Source: Vibrio salinus (GTDB lineage Bacteria > Pseudomonadota > Gammaproteobacteria > Enterobacterales > Vibrionaceae). Taken from it: a stretch of DNA of 64,000 nucleotides. The stretch is from assembly GCF_021272385.1 (NCBI RefSeq), contig NZ_JAJSDZ010000010.1:682001-746000 (forward strand), read 5' to 3'. The notes beneath the pieces are model-generated. The model was given only the letters and a program-made list of their open reading frames with translations. It made no database searches and was not told where the DNA came from. Positions 50,038 through 59,020 of the stretch are shown here, piece after piece. Each line of letters starts with the position of its first letter. The first letter of the stretch is position 1. Position numbers and translations under genes: made by a program.

Positions 50038-51549
50038 GTGAACTTTCGTAAATTATTATTTATTGCTACTTTACAGGTATTGGGTGCCCTGATAATCGTT
50101 TTTTTTGCATTGTGCAATATAAGGACAGAACAAATTAAAGCGGCCTCTCATGTTAAGGAAGAGGTAACGTCAATAATTTATTTACTGAGTAGTTATTATA
50201 ACAGCGAATTAACTCATGTCATTGATACTAAAAGCTGTCAGAAAAAACTAAGATCACTGAATGATTTTGTGATGTTAGTTCCTCCTCTAAAGAGTATTAA
50301 TATCAGCAATCCAAAGTTTATTTTTTGCAGTACCTTTTTTCAGACAAGACAGGTGGAAACGCCAAGTTGGTTTCTGATAGAAAAAAATAAACAATTTATA
50401 TTTTCCAATTACGCCCCAACTAATACAAGGCTGAGTCTTGGTGATAGAAAAGTCTTCCTATTACAATTTAAAACGAAAGATTCAGTGACCGCCGCTTTTT
50501 CTATTTACGCAGAAAATCTCTACAAATTACTGCATTTTACAGAAGATGATTATTTTGAATTATATTTAAAAGTCAGCAATGGTTTTTTCTCTTCTGCCGG
50601 TCCAAGTAATACTAAATTTATTCAGGATTTTATAGATGGTAGTGTCGATGGAGATGGTTTATTTAAAGTTTATTATAAAACATCTTTATCAAGGTTTATT
50701 ACTTATACAATAAGAAATTATGATGGAATTATTATTCTCTGGATATTAACCTCTATACTTTCTTCTCATTACTTGTATATGGTATTATTTTTATTTGATA
50801 GAAAAGCGAGAAAAATTCGCAGTGGTTTAAAGCGTTCTCAGTTTTATCCATATCTTCAGCCTTTATTTGATAAAAATGGTCAGGTTTGTGCCGCTGAAGT
50901 GCTTGCCAGATGGATTGATGAAAAAGGAAATGTCATTTCTCCTGCAGAATTTATTCATGAAGCTGAAGTTAATGGATTGGTTAAAGATATTACTTCACAA
51001 CTTGTTGATAAATGTATTCAATCTCTGAAAGAAGTAAGGATACCCCCCGAACGTCAGTTTATCATTGGTTTGAATGTTTGCCCTATTCAGTTTGAAGATA
51101 ATCAATTATTTGATGATATCAACCGGTTGATATCAAAATTAAAGAGAAACAACATTCAGACTGCTATTGAAATTACTGAACGTCAGGAATTTGCAAGTGA
51201 TGAACATTATATTGCTTCCATTGATAAGCTGAAAGAGATGGATGTAGTCATATCATTGGACGACTTTGGAACCGGTCATTGCTCTTTAAAATATTTACAT
51301 CAGGTTAATGTAGATACCATTAAAATAGATAAGAGCTATATTAGCCTAATTGTTAGTGGAAATAATAATGATGTTCTCGAAAATATTATTGATTTGAGTG
51401 ATCGATTAAATGTAAAATTAATTGCGGAAGGTATTGAAACAGAAACGCAATATAATTTTCTTTTGAAGAAAAATATTAATTGTTTTCAGGGGTTCTTATT
51501 AGGTAAGCCAATACCGATTAATGATTTTATTAAAAAATATTTATCGTAA
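50038..51549 (+). CDS. CSS-motif EAL protein (cyclic-di-GMP phosphodiesterase)
   Basis: A 503-residue membrane protein. Two membrane helices (residues about 6-24 and 231-252) enclose a periplasmic domain with FIFCSTFF, a CSS-type redox-active motif. The cytoplasmic EAL domain has the active-site variant EVLARW, then NVCPIQF, EITERQEF, LDDFGTGHCSL, IKIDKSYI and AEGIETE, so the metal-binding residues are mostly present. It likely hydrolyses cyclic-di-GMP. The start is GTG, with no good ribosome site. It is a single gene. Confidence 0.88.
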   Translation: MNFRKLLFIATLQVLGALIIVFFALCNIRTEQIKAASHVKEEVTSIIYLLSSYYNSELTHVIDTKSCQKKLRSLNDFVMLVPPLKSINISNPKFIFCSTFFQTRQVETPSWFLIEKNKQFIFSNYAPTNTRLSLGDRKVFLLQFKTKDSVTAAFSIYAENLYKLLHFTEDDYFELYLKVSNGFFSSAGPSNTKFIQDFIDGSVDGDGLFKVYYKTSLSRFITYTIRNYDGIIILWILTSILSSHYLYMVLFLFDRKARKIRSGLKRSQFYPYLQPLFDKNGQVCAAEVLARWIDEKGNVISPAEFIHEAEVNGLVKDITSQLVDKCIQSLKEVRIPPERQFIIGLNVCPIQFEDNQLFDDINRLISKLKRNNIQTAIEITERQEFASDEHYIASIDKLKEMDVVISLDDFGTGHCSLKYLHQVNVDTIKIDKSYISLIVSGNNNDVLENIIDLSDRLNVKLIAEGIETETQYNFLLKKNINCFQGFLLGKPIPINDFIKKYLS

Positions 51550-51551
51550 TT

Positions 51552-51589
51552 TCATATATTCAAGTGGTTTATAGTGCTTGAATATATGA
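51552..51589. terminator. Perfect 13-bp hairpin between convergent genes
   Basis: TCATATATTCAAG pairs with CTTGAATATATGA over a 12-base loop, between the plus-strand EAL gene and the minus-strand small membrane protein gene. It could end transcripts from both sides. Confidence 0.7.
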
Positions 51590-51602
51590 GATGGGAGAAA
51601 AC

Positions 51603-52148
51603 TTAAAAAGTGGGTTTCCCGTGTGTTGCACCGGCTGAAGCATTATGCAATTCTAGTATCGTATCATTACCTTTTTCCTTCAACTCGATGCCATAGCGTT
51701 CGGAGGCTTTTCCGTTATTAAAAATAGTCTGGTAAATAAAGTTACATGTTACTGGTTTCCAGGGCAGATACGAATCATCACATTGTTGGGTCAGCAAAAC
51801 GACATTATCAACGCCTCCATTTTTTTTGGCAAATTCCGGCCAGCCTAGCTTGGTATTGGTGGTTTTTTTATAGTCGGCTTGAACACTTACCGTATTTTCT
51901 GAATACAATAAAATGATTTGATATCTGGCGATCATTCTCAGGTTTGTTTGCGATTGATTGGTCAGCATGGAACTCATAAATATCAGCGAACCTGCAATGA
52001 GTAACAGAGAAATAACAACAGCAATTTTCAGCTTATGGGAAGACGAAATTTGGTTATCCTGCATCAGATAATAGGTGCTGGTTTCTTGTATCTTATTGAT
52101 CAGTTTGTCTAATTGCTTTGATACATCATTTGTCATACCAGTGATCAC
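51603..52148 (-). CDS. Hypothetical membrane protein, partner of the kinase-like gene
   Basis: A 181-residue protein with one membrane helix near residues 45-63 (LKIAVVISLLLIAGSLIFMS) and a periplasmic C-terminal part of about 115 residues carrying two Cys (QQCDD and VTCNF) that may form a disulfide. The family is not recognised. It overlaps the kinase-like gene by 4 bases, so the two are translated together; it may be a sensor or ligand-binding partner. Confidence 0.65.
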   Translation of the reverse strand: MITGMTNDVSKQLDKLINKIQETSTYYLMQDNQISSSHKLKIAVVISLLLIAGSLIFMSSMLTNQSQTNLRMIARYQIILLYSENTVSVQADYKKTTNTKLGWPEFAKKNGGVDNVVLLTQQCDDSYLPWKPVTCNFIYQTIFNNGKASERYGIELKEKGNDTILELHNASAGATHGKPTF

Positions 52149-52957
52149 TCATTCGGCGAAATTGCATTGGAAGTCGGAATCGATATTGCGACTGAATAGT
52201 TTTTATCGGCATAAAGTTGAATATTGAAGTTCACTTTCTTCTGCAACCGTGCGAGAAAATTGAGGCCGTTTCCATAGCGACGCATTCCATGCAAATCAAT
52301 CAGACTTGAAGAACGGTTAATCACTTTTTTACCAAATGTGTTGACGACAGAGCGGGGAATACCGCTTCCTCCGTCAGAAATAATAATGAGATAAGACGAT
52401 TTGTCTTTACTGGGCCCGCCTTTTATTTCAATCGAGGCCCCTCTTGGGGTGACGCCAATTGCATTCGATAACAGAATCATCAGAGCAATATTTAAGGCTT
52501 CCGGACTCACTGAAACCGGCGCAGTGACATTGAGTTCATAGTTGAGTTTGACGTTAACGGTTTCTGCGTATTCTTTGTATTCGTCTAAGGTTGACTGGAT
52601 AAGGTCTTTCACGTTCCAAAAGGTTTTATTATGCCAGACCCCCTTGCTTTCTATCTGAAAAAGCAGGATGGATTCTTTGAAACGTAAAAACTGACCGTAT
52701 TTGATTTCATTGCCTTTATCATTTCGGTTGGATAAAGAGAGCAAGATATTTTGTACTTCGTGTTTAAAGGATGATAGCTGTCTCTGAGAAAGACTAAAAC
52801 GAATGGCATTTCCCTGTAAAAAACCGCCACATACGCCACTAAAAACCAAAATCACAATTGCCAGCCTGACGCCGGGCTCAATATTTTCAGCGATAACCAC
52901 AAACCCAAGCGCTACGAGAATTAAAGAGTAAATAATGTAATGAATGCGTTTTAACAT
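52145..52957 (-). CDS. Orphan histidine-kinase-like protein
   Basis: A 270-residue protein. Two membrane helices occupy residues about 7-50, a helical region with FKHEVQNILLSLSNR follows (a His in the place of a phospho-acceptor), and a GHKL ATPase domain has LNIALMILLSNAI, IIISDGGSGIP and YGNGLNF. No response regulator is adjacent. It may be an atypical kinase or phosphatase signalling through the small partner. Confidence 0.7.
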   Translation of the reverse strand: MLKRIHYIIYSLILVALGFVVIAENIEPGVRLAIVILVFSGVCGGFLQGNAIRFSLSQRQLSSFKHEVQNILLSLSNRNDKGNEIKYGQFLRFKESILLFQIESKGVWHNKTFWNVKDLIQSTLDEYKEYAETVNVKLNYELNVTAPVSVSPEALNIALMILLSNAIGVTPRGASIEIKGGPSKDKSSYLIIISDGGSGIPRSVVNTFGKKVINRSSSLIDLHGMRRYGNGLNFLARLQKKVNFNIQLYADKNYSVAISIPTSNAISPNE

Positions 52958-53252
52958 GAAAGCACCATGTTAGGTAAGTAGTAGTTGTAAAATACCGTTA
53001 GCTCAATCGTCATATACTGCATAGCCCTCTGACCATTTGGTTTTTACATAAGACGTACCTGAATTATAGCAGGGAATGATGTTTACACTCGAAAGGGCTG
53101 TGATACAGGAATTAAATGCCGGTTGCTTGACTGTTTCTGTGATGTATTTTTAATGGTTATCACAGTCTTAACTGAATAATGTGTTTCTGATTCATCGATA
53201 TTATCAATAAACGATGCTAATCTTTTATTAATAATCAGTTATAGAAGTAATT

Positions 53253-55316
53253 GTGTTTAATATGGTTTCAATACCGAAAAATTTAATCAAACTCTACTTC
53301 TCTATCGCACTGATTACTGGGATATTTTTTTCTGTGGCAGAACTTTTTATTGATTCTGGTTTAAACACGAAAGAATATGATCTTTTTGACACTCCCGGTA
53401 TCGGGTTTTCGATGTCTGGCGAAGGGAGTAAGCAGAAAAAACTGAATTCGGCAGTCCGGCCGATCATTTTGCATTGCGATATCCGGGCTGAAACGAAGTC
53501 AAAGTGCGGTATTCAATTTCACTTGCCTTATGATGCGCAGGAAGCTTCCTACGTTTCTCTCGCGCCGTATCATCGGATGTTTTTAGATGCCAAGGCGTAT
53601 TCCTCGAATCCGGGGTTTGATAATCGAATCCGGGTAACGGTCAAAACCACATCCGGCCTTAAGGTAGACAATGAAAATACGCAGGCCGACACCCGGCAGA
53701 TTAAGTCACAAAGTGTTCGTCTGAGAGCCGGTAACGATCACTCAATATCAATGAACGACTTTAAAGTGGATTCGTGGTGGATTGATAAATTCGGACGTTC
53801 TTTAAAAGATACGGAAGTTGATTTTACGAAAGTATTATCTATCGAAGTTCTTGCTAATGAAGTTCCGGTCAGAAATTACGGTCAGTATACCGTTGAAGTC
53901 AGAGAATTGAAGTTTCAGGGTAAAGTCATCCCCCAGGCGTTGCTCTGGTATTCTATGTCGGTGTTGTTTCCTGTGTTGATTCTCGGGTGCTTTGCGCACG
54001 CGATTTGGTTCTGTCGCCGTTCTGACCGCCGTTTAAATCAGAAAGTGTCAACGGACGATACATTATATTTAGATGCGGAAACTCATTTTTTTAATAAAAA
54101 CGGATTGATTAAAGATTACGAAAAAATTATCGAAGAAGACAATACCAGCAACCTGTATTATTTCCGGTTGAATAATTATGAGCAGCTAAAAAAAATACTG
54201 GGCCCAACGGCGGCGTTAATGGTATTAAACAAACACTGGCAATTTCTGACTCAGCGGTGGGATGACACACCGATCGTGATTTACCGTCTCGGTGAATCTG
54301 AATTCGTCGTGAATTCCGTTAAGTGCAAGTTATCCGAAAATGAAGTGAATTATGCGCTGATCCGGCCCGAAAACGATTCGTTTATTATCGATAAAACCAT
54401 TGTGTATATTCCAAAACACTATCAGACACCGACGATCGAGCAATTTATTGAACGGTGTCAGGTCACGGCTCAGTATTGCCGGGAGCATCAGGAACATTAT
54501 GCGGAATTCTCTCTCGGACATTTTCATAAACACGAAGAAGAAATCTATATCAGGCAATGTCTGAGAACGGTGTTAGGAGCCAATGAATTTTATCTGGTCT
54601 ATTTGCCCTACTATAACAGCAACACAGGGAAAATAGTGGGGGCGGAAGCCTTACTGCGTTGCTCCGCTCCTACCTTGTATCGTTATTCACCGGAAGTGTA
54701 TGTCAAAGTCGCCGAACAACATGGGCTCATACGAAACATTGACTTATGGGTGATTAATCAGGCGTTTGTGACGTTAAAACAATATCAGGATAAATTGGAT
54801 GACGACTTCATGTTGTCCATTAATATTTCGCCAAGGCAAATGCTGGATCATACCTTTGTCGATGAGCTAAGGAAATTGCTCTTACAACATAAAGTCGATC
54901 CGTCTCTGATTTGTTTAGAATTGAAAGAAACGTTTTTTGTGAATATTGAAGAACTGGAGTCAACAAATTTAGTTGAGATTAAAAAACTTGGATTTTCAAT
55001 CGGGCTTGATAATTTTGGTACTGGTTATACGGCATTTACCAATCTGACTCATATCCCGGCAGACCAGATTAAAATTGACCATAGTTATGTGAACAGTTTA
55101 AGTGATAAAACGATGACTGTGGTTGTAAGTTCATTAATTAATATTGCGAAAGCTTATAATTATGAATTAGCGGCAGAAGGAATAGAAACCCGGGAACAAA
55201 TGGATACATTGATAGTGATGGGGTGTGAGGTCTTTCAGGGATTTTATATCTCTGATCCCATTAGTTTTGAGCAACTGCTGGATTTTGATACCGAGCAGGT
55301 GAAAAATAAAGGGTAA
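53253..55316 (+). CDS. EAL protein with degenerate GGDEF domain
   Basis: A 687-residue membrane protein. A signal-type helix near residues 8-30 and a second helix near 230-250 enclose a periplasmic domain of about 200 residues. A degenerate GGDEF domain has RLGESEFVVN in place of GGDEF. The EAL domain carries GAEALLRC, SINISPRQM, LELKETFF, LDNFGTGYTAF, IKIDHSYV and AEGIETREQ, and thus should degrade cyclic-di-GMP. The start is a GTG; ATG 53262 is an alternative. Confidence 0.88.
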   Translation: MFNMVSIPKNLIKLYFSIALITGIFFSVAELFIDSGLNTKEYDLFDTPGIGFSMSGEGSKQKKLNSAVRPIILHCDIRAETKSKCGIQFHLPYDAQEASYVSLAPYHRMFLDAKAYSSNPGFDNRIRVTVKTTSGLKVDNENTQADTRQIKSQSVRLRAGNDHSISMNDFKVDSWWIDKFGRSLKDTEVDFTKVLSIEVLANEVPVRNYGQYTVEVRELKFQGKVIPQALLWYSMSVLFPVLILGCFAHAIWFCRRSDRRLNQKVSTDDTLYLDAETHFFNKNGLIKDYEKIIEEDNTSNLYYFRLNNYEQLKKILGPTAALMVLNKHWQFLTQRWDDTPIVIYRLGESEFVVNSVKCKLSENEVNYALIRPENDSFIIDKTIVYIPKHYQTPTIEQFIERCQVTAQYCREHQEHYAEFSLGHFHKHEEEIYIRQCLRTVLGANEFYLVYLPYYNSNTGKIVGAEALLRCSAPTLYRYSPEVYVKVAEQHGLIRNIDLWVINQAFVTLKQYQDKLDDDFMLSINISPRQMLDHTFVDELRKLLLQHKVDPSLICLELKETFFVNIEELESTNLVEIKKLGFSIGLDNFGTGYTAFTNLTHIPADQIKIDHSYVNSLSDKTMTVVVSSLINIAKAYNYELAAEGIETREQMDTLIVMGCEVFQGFYISDPISFEQLLDFDTEQVKNKG

Positions 55317-55330
55317 AGACCTATTTCTGG

Positions 55331-56359
55331 TTATTTGTCTTCTATTTTGGGTGGACGTACAGACTGACGCCAGACAACGGGAGCGGTAAATAATTTATTT
55401 TTTCTCGGAAAGTCCCCATCTTCTTTTTCTAATAAATTGACAATGGCGTTGGTCATATCATCCAAAGGTTGCCTGAATGTGGTGAGCTGGTAGCTTAGCC
55501 AACTGCCTTGTTCGATGTTATCAAAACCAATGACGCATAAGTCATCGGGAATGGTCAGATCAAACTCCTGACGTGCAGAGTCCATGAACCCGCAGGCTAT
55601 CAAATCCGTGACACAAAATACGCCATCCGGACGGTTGCGGGCCGCCAGTAACTGGCGGGCGGTTTCCACCCCTGTTTCATAACTGGTTGGCCCCATGCGG
55701 TGAACCGTACAGTGAACTCCGGCTTCACTGGCGGCTTGCAGAAAGCCATTTTCCCTTGCAAGTAAACTCGGAGACTGAATCGTAGACGATACCACCGCCA
55801 GTTCTTTGCAGCCGGCCTGAGTCAGCATGTACAACGCGTCGGCCATGATTGCCGAGTAGTCAATAGATATATGATCTGCACCTTCAAACTGACCGGCACG
55901 GTTTACCAGTATGACGTGTTGGCCGCTGTTGACACAGATATCCACCAGAGATTCCTGAGGTGTCCCGGATAAAACAATGGTTGCTGACGCGCGGTAATTC
56001 AGCGTTTGACGCAATGCGGCATCGGCATAATCCTTACCTCCGGAGGTATTGATCACCATGACCGCTCTGCCGGCTTTCTGGAGTTTGCGCGTTAACGCAT
56101 CCAGAAGAGCGGCCTGATAGGGTGCGTTTAAATTCGCGCCCAACAGGCAAACAGGTCGGCTTTTCTTATTGGATAACCCACGGGCAAGATGATTTACATG
56201 GTAATTTAACGCATTTGCCGCTTTCATTACCCGTTTCCGGGTTTCTTCAGAAACACTGGCACCGGGTGTGAATGTTCGTGATACCGCCGATCTGGAAACG
56301 CCGGCCAGCCGGGCTACTTCTGCGGCACTGGCAACGTTTTTTTCTTTTTCATCTTTCAT
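55331..56359 (-). CDS. LacI/GalR-family transcriptional regulator
   Basis: A 342-residue repressor. The N-terminal helix-turn-helix is AAEVARLAGVSRSAVSRTF followed by the hinge helix YHVNHLARGLS, and the periplasmic-binding-like effector domain follows (GVFCVTDLIACGFMDSARQ, ELAVVSS, IGFDNIEQGSWL). It is the last gene of the transporter operon, 6 bases after the phosphatase gene, so it probably senses the imported sugar or its product. The effector is unknown. Confidence 0.93.
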   Translation of the reverse strand: MKDEKEKNVASAAEVARLAGVSRSAVSRTFTPGASVSEETRKRVMKAANALNYHVNHLARGLSNKKSRPVCLLGANLNAPYQAALLDALTRKLQKAGRAVMVINTSGGKDYADAALRQTLNYRASATIVLSGTPQESLVDICVNSGQHVILVNRAGQFEGADHISIDYSAIMADALYMLTQAGCKELAVVSSTIQSPSLLARENGFLQAASEAGVHCTVHRMGPTSYETGVETARQLLAARNRPDGVFCVTDLIACGFMDSARQEFDLTIPDDLCVIGFDNIEQGSWLSYQLTTFRQPLDDMTNAIVNLLEKEDGDFPRKNKLFTAPVVWRQSVRPPKIEDK

Positions 56360-56365
56360 ATCCGT

Positions 56366-56998
56366 TTAATCGCTATCTGTTTTCCCTAATCCGGCCTTAC
56401 GAAGTAGAGTTTCCATTTTTATGGCCCGCTCTGCAAGTTGAATTAATTCCGGTTTGGGCGCTTCAAACCATTCGTCCGGGTGTAATTGCCGTTTATCCCG
56501 GATATGGGCGATGGCATCATTCAGGGTTGGGTAGCGTTCCGGACATTCGAGATGAAGAAATAAGGCAACCACAGTAACCGAGCGGCTGCGTCCGCCGCGG
56601 CAGTTAACCAGGATATTGCCTTTTTCGCGCACTTTATAAGAGGGCTTTTCCGGTATTTGCTGACTTAAACTTGACCGCATCAGATGGTAACCTGTGAAGA
56701 TCATGGATTCCGGGTTTCCGGGGCCGTCAATCAGTCCCAGTTTGTAGTAACGAATGGAGGCGGCACCGTGGTTATTTAAACCATCAGACATCGTTTTTTC
56801 CGGAATTTCGACAAAGTCGATATCTAAATTGACGGCGCAGTTGATGACGACTTTGATGTTGTGTTCTTTTAGCAGACTGATGTCCGCAACGCCGGAAGAA
56901 CCACCAATATAGATATCAACGCCCCAGCCCGGGATGTCACTGTCAATCAGACTGATTGGTGGACGGGGATAGTGAGGTACGGGTTTTATTCCTGACAT
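56366..56998 (-). CDS. Dual-specificity-type protein phosphatase family protein
   Basis: A 210-residue protein with a Cys-x5-Arg phosphatase signature: ILVNCRGGRSRSVTVVALFL. The usual His before the Cys is replaced by Asn. The preceding part (YIGGSSGVADISLLKEHNI) matches dual-specificity phosphatases. It may act on a small phosphate ester or a phosphoprotein. In this operon, with an inositol-monophosphatase-like enzyme, a small-molecule phosphatase is plausible. Confidence 0.8.
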   Translation of the reverse strand: MSGIKPVPHYPRPPISLIDSDIPGWGVDIYIGGSSGVADISLLKEHNIKVVINCAVNLDIDFVEIPEKTMSDGLNNHGAASIRYYKLGLIDGPGNPESMIFTGYHLMRSSLSQQIPEKPSYKVREKGNILVNCRGGRSRSVTVVALFLHLECPERYPTLNDAIAHIRDKRQLHPDEWFEAPKPELIQLAERAIKMETLLRKAGLGKTDSD

Positions 56999-57021
56999 GT
57001 TGAGTTCCTGATAATACGGTG

Positions 57022-57816
57022 TTACTTAAGTGAGATGGAAACCGAAGAAGCAAACGGTTCTGCAATGTTGGGGGCAGAAGCCAGAATGGCACCACCTTGC
57101 GCGATTTCTGCGTGACTGGACGGAAATGTTCCGATTCGTCCGCCCGCTTCTTCAACCAGCAATAAGCCGGCTAAGCAGTCCCACGCATTCATATGCAGTT
57201 CGGCATAACCGTCGGTCCGTCCTTCTGCGACCCATGCCAGAGCCAGAGCACCGGAGGCGCCTCGCCGGACATTGGCACCCATCAGTAAAACTGACTTGTA
57301 TGCGTCCAGATAGCGCTGCTGCGTGACCCGGTTTGACCAGCCCAGCTCAAAGGTCGCTTCCTGCAAACGTCCGGTGTCAGCCACTGTCAGTGGCAGACCG
57401 TTTTTTTGTGCATAGGCGTTTTTGCGGGCCAGATAAATTTCGTCTGTGGCCGGATTGTATATGCCGCCCAGTAATGTCACGCCATCTTCCACAAACGCGA
57501 TAGAGACACAAAAATGTGCGATGCCCCGGGCAAAGTTTGCGGTACCATCAATGGGGTCGACCACCCATAACTGCGGAGTGTTAACCGCGCCGCCGGTTTC
57601 TTCGCCGAGCAATCCGTCTTCCGGAAATTGTTTCAGCAGTTCACTGCGGATGTATTGCTCAACCAGCGCATCGGCTTCGGTGAGAAAATCCTGATTGCCT
57701 TTTAAGGTATAGCTGCCGGGTTGGCGGGTTTGGAAATGTCTTAACGCAATGTTGCCAGCCTGAGTTAATACGCTTTTTAGTGCATCTTCTCTTTTTTTTA
57801 GTTCTGTTGAGTTCAA
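57022..57816 (-). CDS. Inositol-monophosphatase-family phosphatase
   Basis: A 264-residue Mg-dependent phosphatase. The metal sites are GLLGEETG (motif 1), WVVDPIDGTANFARGI (motif 2) and MNAWDCLAGLLLVEEAGG (motif 3). The family covers inositol, sugar and nucleotide phosphatases. Here it is encoded after a transporter of the hexose-phosphate type, so it may dephosphorylate the imported ester. Confidence 0.9.
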   Translation of the reverse strand: MNSTELKKREDALKSVLTQAGNIALRHFQTRQPGSYTLKGNQDFLTEADALVEQYIRSELLKQFPEDGLLGEETGGAVNTPQLWVVDPIDGTANFARGIAHFCVSIAFVEDGVTLLGGIYNPATDEIYLARKNAYAQKNGLPLTVADTGRLQEATFELGWSNRVTQQRYLDAYKSVLLMGANVRRGASGALALAWVAEGRTDGYAELHMNAWDCLAGLLLVEEAGGRIGTFPSSHAEIAQGGAILASAPNIAEPFASSVSISLK

Positions 57817-57838
57817 AAGGGTTTCCTTACATTAAGCA

Positions 57839-57859
57839 GCGCAGAGCAAAGCTCCGCGC
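57839..57859 (-). repeat. Hairpin after the binding-protein gene
   Basis: On the minus strand GCGCGGAGC pairs with GCTCTGCGC (one G-U pair) across TTT, directly after the substrate-binding-protein stop. It may stabilise that part of the mRNA and raise binding-protein output relative to downstream genes. Confidence 0.6.
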
Positions 57860-57874
57860 CGCGAAAAAATGGGT

Positions 57875-58984
57875 TTATCGTTGGTAATTCATGCTCCAGA
57901 GATCCATCCAGTCCTGCCGGCTTTGCCAGTCGGAAACCGATGTGCCGGTCTGGTATTTCATCAGCTCGTCACGATATTGCTCGATACCTGAGGCTTCTTC
58001 TTTCGGAAGGGGAACCTTAACGTTGGTTGACATTTTGCCATCAATGCCCTGAAGTTTGATCCCCTCTGAAGTCATCAGGTAATGGATAAATAATTTAGAG
58101 GCATTTGGGCTGTTGGTTTTGGTGGTAATCACGCCAATGGTCGGGTAGCTCACACCAATGAAGGGGGTCATGTCATGACAGATACCCAGTTTCATTCCAT
58201 GTTTGTTTTCGCGATATTTGGCGGTACTGATTAAGCCGACAAAGCTGTCTTTGACATCCGGCGCGCCAATGGCCTGTGCGGCGTCGCCGTCAGATTTGGT
58301 TAACAGAGGCCCATTTTGTGCCAGACGTTTGACAAATTCGGCGGTCGCAGAGCTTTCATCGGTTTTGAGCGGTTTGCCGTACAGCTTCTGGTAAGCGTCC
58401 GCCATTTGTTTATCGTAATGCGTCGCCATTTGATTAAAGGAGTCTGAATACAGGGGCTTAATCAGAGGGTCCTGCATGGCAATTTTGTGTTTCCACTTCG
58501 GTTCGGTCAGCTGCCAGATATTGGTGATCGGGCATTTGTCATACTGAGCGGTATTGTAAGACCAGACATTCGGAGCCAGGACCACCGTCAGTGGTTGCTG
58601 ATACTGGTGACGGATATCTTTGGTCATATCACCCGGAACCCAGCTTTTTACGTACCCTTTATCCAGTAGCTGTACCTGAGCGGCCGGCGCATCTTCAATC
58701 AGGGCAACGTCCGCTTTGACGTTATTTGCCTGAGATTCCCGGCTGATGATTTCAATAATATTTGGCGCTTTGGCTTTGATCCCGACCGCCTTAACACCAT
58801 ACTTTTTGGTGAAGTCTCTCGCCTGTTGAACGATTTTCCCGGTAGGGGCATAAATGGTGATAGCCGGTTCCTGTTTTGCTGCATTAACAAGGGTTTGTAA
58901 ATCAAACGGCTCGCTTGCGTGTAAAACGGGGGAAAAGCCTGTGACTGCAACAGATAACGCAAGCAGGCTATGTTTCATTTTCAT
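57875..58984 (-). CDS. ABC transporter periplasmic binding protein (ferric/AfuA-like)
   Basis: A 369-residue exported protein. The signal peptide is MKMKHSLLALSVAVTGFSPVLHA cut near residue 23. The mature part has ITIYAPTGKIVQQARDF, the class F/D fold typical of ferric and AfuA hexose-phosphate binding proteins, with IGVSYPTIGVITTKTNSPNA near the C-terminus. It binds the substrate for the fused permease. I cannot tell whether this is a sugar phosphate, phosphonate or another anion. Confidence 0.88.
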   Translation of the reverse strand: MKMKHSLLALSVAVTGFSPVLHASEPFDLQTLVNAAKQEPAITIYAPTGKIVQQARDFTKKYGVKAVGIKAKAPNIIEIISRESQANNVKADVALIEDAPAAQVQLLDKGYVKSWVPGDMTKDIRHQYQQPLTVVLAPNVWSYNTAQYDKCPITNIWQLTEPKWKHKIAMQDPLIKPLYSDSFNQMATHYDKQMADAYQKLYGKPLKTDESSATAEFVKRLAQNGPLLTKSDGDAAQAIGAPDVKDSFVGLISTAKYRENKHGMKLGICHDMTPFIGVSYPTIGVITTKTNSPNASKLFIHYLMTSEGIKLQGIDGKMSTNVKVPLPKEEASGIEQYRDELMKYQTGTSVSDWQSRQDWMDLWSMNYQR

Positions 58985-59020
58985 AACGATGTCCTTAATT
59001 AATCATGAATATCAGTAACA

